64,000 bases of DNA from Eriocheir sinensis (Eukaryota; Arthropoda; Malacostraca; Decapoda; Varunidae): NCBI RefSeq assembly GCF_024679095.1, contig NC_066522.1:13162753-13226752 (forward strand). The letters run 5' to 3'. Position numbers and translations under genes: made by a program. Under the pieces are notes generated by a model. The model saw only the letters and a list, made by a program, of their open reading frames with translations. It made no database searches and was not told where the DNA came from. Positions 47,860 through 62,772 of the stretch are shown here, in pieces (positions within the stretch are counted from its first letter, which is position 1; each line of letters starts with the position of its first letter).

Positions 47860-49385
47860 AAAGGAAAGGTAAAGGAAGGGGAGGAAAGGGCACAGAAAGG
47901 GTTAGGAAGGGTAAGAAAATAAAGATAAAAGAAGGGAAGGAAATGGTACAGGAAGAAAAAGGAAGGGAAGAAAGAGGTATAGGAATTAAGGGCAAGGAAA
48001 AAAAGGTAAAGGAAGGGGAGGAAAGGGCACAGGAAGGGTAAGGAAGGGTATAGGAAGGGTAAGAAAATAAAGATAAAAGAAGGGAAGGAAATGGTACAGG
48101 AAGAAAAAGGAAGGGAAGAAAGAGGTATAGGAATTAAGGGCAAGGAAAAAAAGGTAAAGGAAGGGGAGGAAAGGGCACAGGAAGGGTAAGGAAGGGTATA
48201 GGAAGGGTAAGAAATTAAAGATAAAAGAAGGGAAGGAAATGGTACAGGAAGAAAAAGGAAGGGAAGGAAGAGGTATAGGAATTAAGGGCAAGGAAGGAAA
48301 GGTAAAGGAAGGGAAGGAAAGGGCACAGAAAGGGTAAGGAAGGGAAGGGAAGGGTATAGGAAGGGTAAGAAAATAAAGATGAAGGAAGGGAAGGAAATGG
48401 TACAGGAAGAATAAGGAAGGGAAGGAAGAGGTATAGGAATTAAGGGCAAGGAAAAAAAGGTAAAGGAAGGGGAGGAAAGGGCACAGAAAGGGTAAGGAAG
48501 GGAAGGGAAGTGTATAGGAAGGGTAAGAAAATAAATATAAAGGAAGGGAAGGAAATGGTACAGGAAGGGAAGAAAGAGGTATAGGAATTAAGGGCAAGGA
48601 AGAAAAGATAAAGGAATGGGAGGAAAGGGCACAGAAAGGGTAAGGAAGGGTATAGGAAGGGTAAGAAAATAAAGATGAAGAAAGGGAAGGAAATGGTACA
48701 GGAAGAATAAGGAAGGGAAGGAAGAGGTATAGGAATTAAGGGCAAAAAAGGGTAAAGGAAGGGGAGGAAAGGGCACAGAAAGGGTAAGGAAGGGTATAGG
48801 AAGGGTAAGAAAATAAAGATAAAAGAAGGGAAGGAAATGGTACAGGAAGAATAAGGAAGGGAAGGAAGAGGTATAGGAATTAAGGGCAAGGAAAAAAAGA
48901 TAAAGGAAGGGGAGGAAAGGGCACAGAAAGGGTAAGGAAGGGTATAGGAAGGGTAAGAAAATAAATATAAAGGAAGGGAAGGAAATGGTACAGGAAGAAT
49001 AAGGAAGGGAAGGAAGAGGTATAGGAATTAAGGGCAAGGAAAAAAAGGTAAAGGAAGGGAAGGAAAGGGCACAGAAAGGGTAAGGAAGGGTATAGGAAGG
49101 GTAAGAAAATAAAGATGAAGGAAGGGAAGGAAATGGTACAGGAAGAATAAGGAAGGGAAGGAAGAGGTATAGGAATTAAGGGCAAGGAAGAAAAGATAAA
49201 GGAAGGGAAGGAAAGGGCACAGAAAGGGTAAGGAAGGGAAGGGAAGTGTATAGGAAGGGTAAGAAAATAAATATAAAGGAAGGGAAGGAAATGGTACAGG
49301 AAGGAAAGAAAGAGGTATAGGAATTAAGGGCAAGGAAGAAAAGATAAAGGAAGGGGAGGAAAGGGCACAGAAAGGGTAAGGTGGG
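47860..49385. repeat. 148-bp satellite array, about ten copies, in SoxE intron
   Basis: Each unit carries AGGAAAGGGCACAGAAAGGG, AGGGTATAGGAAGGGTAAGA, AAATAAAGAT, AAATGGTACAGGAAGAA and GAGGTATAGGAATTAAGGGC. The last marker recurs at steps of 148 bp (for example 47979 to 48127, and 48873, 49021, 49169), with some shorter or longer units. The minus strand reads PLIPIPLPSLP-type frames in every unit; they are repeat translations. Confidence 0.93.
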
Positions 49386-49399
49386 AAAGGCAAGGCGGT

Positions 49400-49977
49400 G
49401 CAAGACGAAAGAAAATGTTACACCTTCTTATCAGCGAATTGAGATAAAGAAAGTTACTAGATTACCTTTAAAGTCGCTACTGTGCACATGTATGAACCAC
49501 GTATACGATTTATTTATGTGTATAGGTCTATTTTCACGTATTTTCCTTCCTCCCTCCCTCTCCCCTTCTCTCCCTCCATTCCTCCCTTCCTCCCTCTCCC
49601 CCTCCCTTCCTTTGATTCTATTTATGTATTTATTTCTATTTTCATGTCTTTCCCTTCCTCCCTCTCTCTCCCCCTCTCTCCCTATATCCCTCCCTTCCTC
49701 CCTCTCTCCCTCCCTCCCTTCCTTTGATTCTATGTATTTGTTTGTCGTTTATATGTAGTCGTTGTTTAATTTTGTTTATTTTATCTATTTCTTCATTTCT
49801 TCATTTGTCTGTTCATGTATTTATTTATTTATTCATTCATTTATTCATTTCTATTTCCATTTGCACTTTTATTTCTTTGTTAATATGTTTTTTACGTTCG
49901 TAGTTATTTTTTTATCCTTGAATTCGCTCGCATTTCATTCTCATCATAATATCTAAAGCCTTTAATCTGCCTCCTTT

Positions 49978-49980
<3 letters not shown>
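49400..49980. other. pyrimidine-rich duplication and ATTT-rich DNA
   Basis: A block with CCTTCCTCCCTCTCCC and CCTTTGATTCTATTTATGTA is duplicated near 49545-49630 and 49655-49740. 49750-49970 is T-rich with TTTATTTATTCATTC runs. No gene. Confidence 0.65.
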
Positions 49981-50013
<33 letters not shown>

Positions 50014-50038
50014 GTACCGGATTCCTGGGCCCGCTACT

Positions 50039-50089
<51 letters not shown>

Positions 50090-50390
50090 GCCCTCCCTCC
50101 CCACACATATCCCCACCTTCCCCCCCCCACCCCAAACATATCCTCCCCAACCCCCCAATCCCCCAACACACATATCAACAAAACCTTGCCTTTTTAACCC
50201 TTCATTTCCCTTCAAACACATAGTACACATAGTAACTAACTTTGGAGGATGCTGCTACAGAGGTTGTCGGAAGGACGGAACGGGAAGGAGGAATGAGGGG
50301 CGAAGGAGGTGTTGTATATCTATTAATAGCGTGTGTGTCAGTGTGTGTGTGTTAGTACGTGTGTGAGTCAGTAGCGGGCCCAGGAATCCG
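49980..50390. repeat. (CA)n tracts and a 21-bp perfect inverted repeat
   Basis: (CA)n 49980-50011 and 50040-50088. The segment at 50018-50038, containing GGATTCCTGGGCCCGCTACT, returns as its perfect reverse complement at 50370-50390, next to GT-rich sequence. C-rich DNA lies at 50090-50170. Confidence 0.85.
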
Positions 50391-50702
50391 ATATCGGTGT
50401 TTTAATCTCCCGGATCAACTGATAGGCGCGTCGTGTCGGGGAGCGGAACTGTTAGCGCGGTGACGGAGGTGTGAAGCCCCGGTGACGCCTGACGTGGGGT
50501 GATGGGGAGAAGGGGGGGCGATATGGGGGAGGGAGGGGGTATGTGTGTGGGGAGGGGTGGGGGAAGGGTATGGATCTGTGTGTGGGGGGGGGGGTATGTG
50601 TATGTGTGTGTGGGGAGGGGAGGGATGTGTGTGTGGGGGGAGGGTATGAGTGTGTGTAAGGGGGGGGTGATTGTGTGTGTGTGTGGGGGGGGGATGGGGA
50701 GT

Positions 50703-50763
<61 letters not shown>

Positions 50764-50765
50764 TT
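50390..50765. other. short GC-rich island, G/GT-rich field and (GT)n
   Basis: 50390-50500 is unique and GC-rich. 50500-50695 has many runs of four or more G separated by GTGTGT, so G-quadruplexes are possible on the plus strand. (GT)n lies at 50700-50762. Confidence 0.75.
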
Positions 50766-50827
50766 TATGGTTTTCTATCTTTCTGTCTGTCTGTGTTCTT
50801 ATCTGTCTGTCTGTCTACCTGTCTTCA

Positions 50828-51255
50828 GTTCTCTCTTCCCGTCTGCTCTTCTATCTGTCTCTGTCTTTGTGTTATTCTCTCCTGTCTATCTCTGTCTATT
50901 TACCTATATCCATCTCTCTTCCTGTCTGCTCTTCTCTCTGTCTCTGTCTCTGTGTTATTCTCTCCTGTCTATCTCTATCTATCCACCTATATCCATCTCT
51001 CTTCCTGTCTGTTCTTCTCTCTGTCTCTGTCTTTGTGTTATTCTCTCCTGTCTATCTCTGTCTATCTATCTATATCCATCTCTCTTCCTGTCTGCTCTTC
51101 TATCTATCTCTGTCTTTGTGTTAATCTCTCCTGTCTATCTCTATCTATCCACCTATATCCATCTCTCTTCCTGTCTGCTCTTCTCTCTGTCTCTGTCTTT
51201 GTGTTATTCTCTCCTGTCTATCTCTATCTATCTACCTATATCCATCTCTCTTTCT
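50828..51255. repeat. 83-bp minisatellite, five copies
   Basis: CATCTCTCTTCCTGTCTG recurs exactly 83 bp apart (50911, 50994, 51077, 51160, 51243). Units include TTTGTGTTATTCTCTCCTGT and TATCTATC motifs. The Cys/Ser/Leu frame across it is an artefact. Confidence 0.95.
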
Positions 51256-51506
51256 CTCTCCTTCCAACCCACTTCAATTTACGAAAACCTCATTCCTGCC
51301 TTCCTCTTATAAGGACCCTCCAACCTTCCACGCTGCCTCCCTTCCCTTCCCCCCATCCTTACCCTCACCTTTAACCTCTGCCCTCTCCCCCCCCCCCGTC
51401 ACGGCAGGTTATTGGCCCGCCCCGTGACCCCGAAATATACAACGACGTGCAGGTCATGTCGCCCGGCTGTGAATTTCTGTTAAAGGTGACGTGTGTTTAG
51501 GTCTGA

Positions 51507-51556
<50 letters not shown>

Positions 51557-52165
51557 AGAGGGGAGAGAGGGGAGAAAAGGTGAGGGGTTAAGAGGAAGGG
51601 TAAGGAAAGTAAAGGAGGAGGAGGAGGGAAGAGAGGAAAGAAAAGGTAGGAAGGGACTGTTAAAGAAGAAAAGGGAAGGAAAGGAAGGGAAAGGGTAGGA
51701 AAGAGTAAAGAACGAAAGGATTGGGAAGGGAACATGGAGTAAGGAAAGGAAGGAAAAGTTTTGGGAGTTGAAAAGAAGATAAAATTAGGGAAGAGAATGA
51801 AAGAGAAGAGAAAGGAAAAGAGGGAAAGGCAGGAGAGGAAGTGAAACGAAGATGAGAGAGAAATAAAAAAAAAGAATTGGGAAAAAAAGGTAAAGGAAGA
51901 AAAAGGAAGAAAAAGGAAGGGAAAAGAAAAAAAAGTTAAGATATGAGAAACAAAAGAGAAAGGCAGAGACTGAAAAATAGTAATACAAATAAGAAAAGGG
52001 AATGGAAGAACAACTCGAGACAAACAAATAAACAAAGCAATGCAAAAAAAAGAAGAGAAAAAAGAAAAGAGAAAGGAAATGGAAAAGGAATGCGAAGAGA
52101 AGGGAAGGGAAGAGAAGAGAGGAAGGGAAAGAAGGAGGGCAGGTGGTTAGTGGTGATGGTGGTGC

Positions 52166-52222
<57 letters not shown>

Positions 52223-52329
52223 AGAAGGTGGTTTCGAGAGCAATAAATAACAAACAAAATAATAAAAAAAGAAATATTAGGGTGTTTGGTGACGCATAAT
52301 CGTAAATCTTGAGAATCTGACCCGTATTT

Positions 52330-52330
<1 letters not shown>
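51255..52330. other. GC-rich island, (GT)n tracts and polypurine DNA
   Basis: 51395-51500 is a unique CpG-bearing island with GGTTATTGGCCCGCCC. (GT)n 51507-51554; polypurine 51555-52140; (GT)n 52168-52219. Confidence 0.7.
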
Positions 52331-53214
<884 letters not shown>

Positions 53215-53215
<1 letters not shown>

Positions 53216-53458
53216 TCACTTTAGGCCTCCGAGACAGGTGATTGTAGGCAGCCCATCAAGGATTGTTTTTATTTTCTTTATTTTTAGAGAGAAAGAGAGA
53301 GAGAAAGAAAGGGAAGAGGATGGAAGGGGGTACTCTAACGCTACTCTCTCGCTTTCTCTCTCCTTCTCTTTCTTCTTTTTTTCTTCCTTTGTTTTTCCTT
53401 CCTCATCCTCCGTAGAATTTCTTTTTCAACTTTTATTACATCATGGCGTATAGATCCA

Positions 53459-53498
<40 letters not shown>

Positions 53499-53540
53499 GA
53501 TTCGTAATTTGCGCTTTAGACGAAAATTTAGCCCCTTCGT

Positions 53541-53594
<54 letters not shown>

Positions 53595-54300
53595 CCAATT
53601 GGCTCTCTCGCGTACTTTCAACAACATCCGGTCCATAAACGGAAGGAGGCAGTGACTGAGGGGGGGGGACGGCGGCCAGTGTGTGTGTGTCTTTGCTGCA
53701 GCTGTTGTTTGTCTGTCCGTCCGTCCGTGTGAGTGAGCGAGTTTATGGCACCCAGAAGCTCAGACCCCGGGACCTGTCTTTGGCACTGCTGGCACTGGCT
53801 GGCTGGCACTTGATTAACCCTGACTCTTCGCCGATAGAGTGGACTGGCACTCCCTGGCACTCAGCTGACCGACCTGCCGACCCATGCACTGCCGGCCTTC
53901 ACGCAGATCATGGCACTCAATAGAAATATGGCACCTTTACAATTGGCACTTGATCAACGGCTTAGAAATGAGGAAACACGAAAATACCAAAGAATTAAGA
54001 AATGGAAAGGAATGAAAGGATGAAAACACAAATCGTTAACTTTTGCATTTGAGAACAAAAAAAGTTGAAGGTTTAAAAATGAGGAAACAAAAAGAAAGCA
54101 AATAATTAACAACTGGAAAGGGATGGAAGAATGAAGACACTGATTAAAAAAAAAAGTTGAAAGTTTAGAAATAAGGAATCAGGAAAAAAGAAAGAGTTAA
54201 GAGCTGAAAAGGGATGAAAGAATTAAGACCCTGTTGAACTCTTGCAATAGAAAAGTGGATAACACGAAAATCACAGTGCCGGAGAGAGAAGCAACTTAAA
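53215..54300. other. (TTG)n, (GT)n, TGGCAC-rich unique DNA and a degenerate tandem repeat
   Basis: (TTG)n 53461-53500; (GT)n 53541-53588. 53745-53960 contains nine TGGCAC hexamers. 53962-54250 is about three degenerate copies of an A-rich unit of about 100 bp (AATGAGGAAACA, GGAAAGGGATGGAAGAATGA, AAAAAGTTGAAGGTTTA). Confidence 0.65.
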
Positions 54301-55331
54301 ACTCGAAGGGAAGAAGAAAGTAAGGCAGCCTGGCACCACGTAGGAGGAGGAAGAGGAGGAGAAGAAGAAGAGGAGGAGGAGGAGGAGGAGGAGGAGGAGG
54401 AAAAGACCCCTGGCGCTGGTCTAACACTCTGGGGTCAAGGCTCTTCACCTGAACACTGGGAGGGCGTACAGAAATTAGTGGCCAGTAAATTAAGGGGAAC
54501 AAGTCGGGTGTTTTGAGGCGGGGGATGAGGAGGGGAAAGAGGGCGAGAGGCGGCGGCGGCGGGGCGGTGTTGTAGAGGGTGGCAGGAAGGGATGGAGAGG
54601 GCTATGGTGGGGGTGGGAGGAAGAGGGCTATAGTGGTATGGTGGGCTGGCGTGAAGTATGGTGTCGTATGTCTGGCGGCGATACTATAGGGCTCAGGTTA
54701 CAGCGGGAAAGAAAGGGAAAGAAGGAGGGTAAGAAAGAATGGACGGTAGGACGGAGTGAGGGAAAGAAGGAAGGAAGGAAGGAAGAACGACAGGAAGGAG
54801 CGAGGGGAGGAAGGATGGAAAGAGAATGGAAGGAAGTTGAAGGTTTGTTTTTTTATGTGAGGAAATTGTTCAGAGTGAGAGAAAAAGAGAAAAGAAAGAG
54901 ATAGAAGACAAGATGGAAGGATGGAAAGAAGATAGAAGGAAGTTGAAGGTTTGTTTTTTTATGTGAGGAAATTATTCAGAGTGAGAGAAAAAGAAGAAAA
55001 GAAAGATAGAAGAAAGGATGGAAGGATGGAAAGAGGATGGAAGGGTGAGAGAAAAAAGAAGAAAAGAAGAAAAGGGGAAAGAAGGGAAGGGAGAAAAGAC
55101 CCAGTTAGCGAGGGAGGATGGGATGGAAAGAAGAAAGTCGAAAGTATGTAGATGAAGAAAAGGAAGAAAAAAGAAAAGAAAAGGAGGGGAAAGAGAGGTG
55201 AGTAGAAAGTTGCTATATATAGAAGAAAAGAAGGAAGAAAAAAGGAAGGAAGGAGGGAGGGAGGGAGGGACGTAGGAAGAAAGAAAGTCGAAGATTGGAA
55301 GAAAGAGAAGCAAAAAAAAAAAAAAAGAGAA

Positions 55332-55419
<88 letters not shown>

Positions 55420-55435
55420 CTGTTCTGCGCAACTT
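54300..55435. repeat. polypurine block with AGG, duplicated unit and (GA)n
   Basis: (AGG)n 54372-54402. A unit with AGTTGAAGGTTTGTTTTTTT and ATGTGAGGAAATTGTTCAGA is duplicated (54834 and 54939). (GGGA)n lies near 55250-55270 and (GA)n at 55340-55417. Confidence 0.85.
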
Positions 55436-55681
55436 CACCTGTCAAGACACTGCCCCTCCCCCCCTCTTTCTTCCCCTCCCCTTCCCCTCCCTTCCTCTCC
55501 CCTTCCCCTCCCTTCCTCTCCCTTCCCCTCCCTGACAGAGCCTCCCTTCCCATCACCCTATTCTTTTTCACCCTTCCATCATCTTCACCATCCACCCCAT
55601 CCACTAATGTTACATCCACCTTCTTCTCTCTCTCTTCTTCCTTCTCTCTCTCCTCTCTCTCTCTCTCTCTCCTTCTCTCTC

Positions 55682-55748
<67 letters not shown>

Positions 55749-56190
55749 AGATAAAGAAAAACAGGTGGAAAAAACGAGAGAGAGAGAGTGTTTGCTCCCT
55801 CCCCTCTCTCACTCTCTCTCTCTCTCCCTTTCTCTCTCTCCCTTTCTCTTTGCCAGCCACTTCAAACCACTAGGAAAGGTTACGACTTGGAGAACATTTA
55901 ACCACCACCACCACCACCACCACCACCACCGCCACCACCACCACCATTCACCTCCATAATCTTAATTGGCACAACACCTGGCCGAGGGGAACCTGCTCTT
56001 GGGGGTGATTAAACCTGGTCTGGCATTTTCTTTAACGAGAATTTATTCCCGCCATTAAATTCTTTCCTCCTGTCCCTCCTTTCCTCCTCCCTCTCTCCTC
56101 CTTTCTCTCTTTATTTCTCTTTTTTTCCTTTCTATTTTTTTCTCTCTATCCATCTGTCTGTCTATCTAGCTATCTGTCTCGTAGTTGTAA

Positions 56191-56222
<32 letters not shown>

Positions 56223-56290
56223 TAGTAATAGTAGTAGTAGTAGCAGTAGTAGTAGTAGTAGCAGTAGTAGTAGTAGTATATAGTAGTTTC
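55435..56290. repeat. polypyrimidine, (CT)n, (CAC)n and (TAG)n, with a unique island
   Basis: CCCCTTCCCCTCCCTTCCTC units 55470-55540; (CT)n 55685-55745; (CAC)n 55902-55945; unique island 55955-56070 with TAATTGG and GGTGATTAAACC; (TAG)n 56195-56285. Confidence 0.8.
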
Positions 56291-56537
56291 TTGTTTGCAT
56301 AATCCTTTTCCTTCCCTTCTCTTCCCTATCTCCTCTTCTCTTTCTTCCCTTTCACTTCATTCCCTTCTTTTTCCTCCACACTTCATTCTCCTTCTTTTTC
56401 CTCCACTTTCTTCTCCTCGCTCCACCTCCCTTCCATTCTTCTCTCGCCCACATACCTCCTCTTCCTCCTCTCTCTCCCCCTTTCCGCCTCTCTTTCTCTC
56501 CCCACCCTTATCCCATTACCCTGTAGCAAATATGTTG

Positions 56538-56575
<38 letters not shown>

Positions 56576-57502
56576 GGGGGGGTGGGGGGGTGGAGGCGGC
56601 CATCTTGGGTCGTCCCCCCGGCAGACTGCGGCAGTAAATCTGACAAGTGCCACTCAATTTACGGTGCCAATCCAACCCCGGCTCCGAGGTGCCACCCGAC
56701 GCTAGGGCTCACGAGTATGTGTGTGTGTCCCTTCCCTCCCTCCCTCCCCTTCTTCCTCCCTCCTCCTCCTCCATTAATCCCCTCTTCTTCTTGCTCCTCC
56801 TCCTCCTTCGAGTGTGTCCCATTTCTCCTCTTTCTCCTCCCCATTAATCCCTCTCTTCTTCCCCCTCTTGCTTCCTCTTCCTTTTCGTCCTTATTCGAGT
56901 GTGTCCCCTTTCCTCCCTCTCCTTCCGCCTCTTCTCCCCCACATTAATCCCTCTCTTCTTCTTCCCCCTTCTCCTTTCTCCTCCATTTTCGTCCTTCTTC
57001 GAGTGTGTCCCTTTTCCTCCCTCTCCTTCATCCTCTTCTCCCCCACATTAATCCCCTTTTCTTCCTCCTCCTTAATTCTTCCTTCTCTTTTCTTCCTTCT
57101 CTTTGTTTTTGCGGTCTTTGTGTTTCGAGTGACAGGGATTTTACTGTGGACGTTCTTTTGTTTCTGTTCTTCCTGTTCATCCTTTTCCCCTTTTCTCCTC
57201 CTCTTTTCCTCCTTCTTCTCTTTGATTTTGCGATCTTTGTGTTTTCCTCCTACCATCCTCCTCCATCTTACTGGCTTGCTTCCGTCATCTCTTACTATTG
57301 CTTTTCCTCTTCTTCCTCACCTTCATTCTCCCTATCGTTTTCCTTTTGCCCCGTTCTCCTTCTTTTCTTCCTCCTGCTATTTCTATATACTGTCCCACTC
57401 TCTTCCATCCCTTCCTACTGTCCCGCTTTCATCCTCCCCCTTCTTCTCCTCCTACTTCCCTCCTCCTCCTCATCATCATCATCATCCTCTGTCTTCACTC
57501 AC
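56290..57502. other. polypyrimidine DNA adjoining the HMG exon, with (CA)n and a GC island
   Basis: (CA)n 56540-56572. The island at 56585-56720 contains GGCGGCCATCTTGGG (YY1-like) and GTGCCAATCC. 56740-57060 carries about four units with TCGAGTGTGTCCC and CCCACATTAATCCC. The rest is C/T-rich. On the minus strand this is a purine-rich start of the SoxE intron. Confidence 0.7.
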
Positions 57503-57699
57503 CTCCATATCCTGCCGAGGGACTTGGAGAGCTCGGCGTTGTGGACCTGTCGGTTGGTGCAGGATAGCTTGCGCCGCGCCTCCTGGGCCCAGACCATGAA
57601 GGCGTTCATCGGCCGCTTCACGTGAACCTTCCGCCGCTCGCTGCCGCCCGCCGCATCCCTGTTGGTGCGGGGAACTGTACTACGGCAAGGGCCCGAAGG
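57503..57699 (-). CDS. SoxE: SoxE-group transcription factor, exon with N-terminal half of HMG box (partial gene)
   Basis: This exon encodes the start of a Sox HMG box: [20 protein letters not shown] followed later by [13 protein letters not shown]. The box is a minor-groove DNA-binding and bending domain that recognises ACAAT/ACAAAG-type sites in the nucleus. [14 protein letters not shown] and [10 protein letters not shown] match SoxE proteins (Sox8/9/10, fly Sox100B) better than SoxF or SoxB. The first bipartite nuclear localisation signal and the region matching the SOX9 export signal ([10 protein letters not shown]) are present. The 3' end is a good donor, TGGAG|GTGAGT, at 57503/57502, leaving phase 2. 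The 5' boundary is less sure: the best pyrimidine-rich acceptor ends at 57700, and others occur near 57682, 57677 and 57659. There is no ATG between the upstream in-frame stop and the box, so this is not the first coding exon. The start codon and dimerisation domain were not found. Odd point: the helix 1-2 loop reads SCTNRQV where SoxE proteins normally have ADQYPHL. Confidence 0.93.
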
Positions 57700-58260
57700 C
57701 TGGAGGCGAGGGCAGGGGGGACTTAGGGGTGAATAGGCTATGGGAGGATATAGAATAGGAGGATTTTAATGGGTTTTTAATAGGTTTTCTATGGGGATAA
57801 TGGCAAGGGCGCAGCATAGAGGCAAATAGGCTATGTGGTAGTCTATGGATGACACTGTAAGGGGTAAGATAATAGATAGCTCTGAAGGGAAGGAATAATA
57901 ATATGACTGAATGTTTTGGAATAATATAAGAATAGAGGGAATAATAATATTGTTCCAGAATATTGAGGAATAATATTTGACTGACTGAGAGGAATAATCT
58001 TTGGATCTGAAACCAGGGGAATAAAATCTGGCAGGGTAGGGGAATAATAAATGGGTCTAAATGTATAGGGGATAATATATGACATGATATTAGAAGTCTA
58101 GGGGGGCGGGGGGGGAGTGTATGTATGTATGTCTGTTTTATGGCCATGTGAAGAGGACTTATGAAGTGTCGTATATAAAGGGGGAATTTTGAAGGGTAGG
58201 AAGTATGAGGGGACTTAGAACATGTGTTGCGTTTATACTAGTGTGACATTATGAGGTACT
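57700..58260 (-). other. sequence upstream of HMG exon; 5' coding exon not found
   Basis: On the minus strand the 20 bases before 57700 are pyrimidine-rich (CCCCCTGCCCTCGCCTCC), fitting a 3' splice site. Further up are AATAATAT-rich repeats with GGGGAATAAT units (57880-58080). No SoxE dimerisation-domain peptide was recognised. Confidence 0.55.
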
Positions 58261-58745
58261 TGTTGTTGTTGTTGTTGTTGTTGAGAGAGGTTCTGGATTG
58301 TGTTAAGGTATGTAGGTGTTTGTGGAACTTGACTAGACTGGACGTGTTTGTGTCTTTCTTGTTGTTGTGTTGCTGTTGTTGTTGTCGTTGTTGTTGTTGA
58401 GAGAGGTTCTGGATTGTGTTTAGGTATGAAGGTGTTTGTGGAACTTGACTAGACTGGACGTGTTTATGTCTTTCTTGTTGTTGTTTTGTGTTGTTGTTGT
58501 CGTTGTTGTTGTTGAGAGAGGTTCTGGATTGTGTTTAGGTATGAAGGTGTTTGTGGAATTTCATAAGACTGGACGTGTTTATGTCTTGCTTGTTATTGTT
58601 TTGTGTTGTTGTTTTTTGTTGTTGTTGTTGTTGTTGAGAGAGGCTCTGGGTTGTGTTCGTGAGTTAATAAGGCTGGGTACGAATGTTCACTTCGTCGTTG
58701 TTGTTGTGGTGGTGTTTTCGGCTGTTTCTTTTGCAGTTAATTAAG
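58255..58745. repeat. about 118-bp tandem repeat with (GTT)n
   Basis: GAGAGAGGTTCTGGATTGTG recurs near 58283, 58399, 58513 and 58634. Each copy is preceded by (GTT)n and followed by GGTGTTTGTGGAACTTGAC. Four copies. Confidence 0.85.
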
Positions 58746-58799
58746 AAAGGTTCTGGTCTAAGTTAATCCAGTTTGTTGTTAGTGGATTATTAAGACTGA

Positions 58800-59560
58800 A
58801 GAGAAGACGAGGGAAGAGTGAGAGGGAATAGATGGTTTGACGGGACACCAAAGCATTCTCGGTGTGTAGCTATGTATAATAAGACTCTTCGTGCGTGATT
58901 GCTTAGTTCTTATAGTAACGTTATAGGTTAGATCAGGTTCTGGTTGGGTTTAAGGTTCTGAGGTTCAAAAGATTATAATAAACCTTTAGTGAGTGTATAG
59001 TAGCAGAGCGTATAATTCATTGTTATCTAGATTATAATTGCAATAGTCTGGAAAAGCATTCAACTCCACTATAAGGTTTGAAAAATTACGAACAAACTGC
59101 CCTTGAATAGCGTAAATAGCATGCATAAGTGAGAGGGAATAGACGGTTTGACGGGACTCCAAAGCATCATCGGTGTGTATTACAAGACTCCTCGTGCATG
59201 ATTCTTTAACTCTTATAGTAACGTTATAGGTTAGCTCAGGTTCTGGTTGGGTTTAAAGTTCTGAGGTTTAAAAGGCTATAATAGACCTTGAGTGAGTGTA
59301 TAGGAGCATAGCGTAGCATTGTTATCTAGGTTACAATTGCAATATAGTCTGCATGGAAAAGAATTCAACTCCACTATACCGTATGAAGTTCTGAGTTGTT
59401 GTTTTTTACAGCAGAGGAGACAGTGCAAGGGCGTAAAAAAAAAATAATAATGAAAAAAAAAAAAAGAGCCCAATACTTACTGCTCCTAAATAGAGTAGAG
59501 TGAATCTAAGGTTTGAGAAATTACGAACAAACCGACCTTGAATAGAGTATAAAGAGCATG
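58800..59560. repeat. 311-bp tandem duplication, third copy partial, with inserted short element
   Basis: AGAGGGAATAGATGGTTTGA at 58821 returns at 59132. GTTATAGGTTAGATCAGGTT and GAATTCAACTCCACTATA-type text follow in both copies. A third, partial copy (AATTACGAACAAACCGACCT) lies at 59500-59580. The short dispersed element at 59401-59492 separates copy 2 from the partial copy. Confidence 0.8.
59401..59492 (+). mobile_element. short dispersed element, copy 6
   Basis: T-run, ACAGCAGAGGAGACAGTGCA, AGGGCGT, long A-rich middle, AGCCCAATACTTACTGCTCC. It interrupts the 311-bp duplication, so it may have inserted after the duplication. Confidence 0.65.
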
Positions 59561-59774
59561 CATGCATAGAATACCCAAACAGCTTAATTACATACATATA
59601 TCTTAGGGGTGACTGCTGATGTTAACTTTTGGATGAATCTAGAGTTGGAGAAGCTAAGAATGAGCAGACGTTGGATAGTGTAAACATTATATCGAAGAAC
59701 AGGATATATTTGATTTTAGATTTCGATTTTAGATACTGACCTCTCTTTTCCCTATTCTTTACTATATTGTCTGT

Positions 59775-59862
59775 TATGGGAGCGGCGAGTAGTGGGCTTT
59801 TTTTTTTTTTTTTTTTCACTCTTTGTTGCCCTTGAGCCGTCTCCTTTGTTGTAAAAAATATA
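59775..59862 (-). mobile_element. short dispersed element, copy 7
   Basis: The plus strand reads GGGAGCGGCGAGTAGTGGGC, a T-run, TGTTGCCCTTGAGCCGTCTC, CTTTGTTGTAAAAAATA: the reverse complement of the family and the best-preserved copy. Confidence 0.7.

Positions 59863-62772
<2,910 letters not shown>

Noticed and set aside
57503..57699. Assignment of the HMG gene to SoxF
   Set aside because: The DRAEMNKYL motif recalls SoxF, but SoxE has a comparable NEFDQYLPP motif, and the box sequence ([25 protein letters not shown]) and the intron position favour SoxE.
57680..58147. 155-codon minus-strand frame just upstream of the HMG exon
   Set aside because: Different frame from the HMG box and rich in repeats (AATAATAT units); not a SoxE N-terminus.
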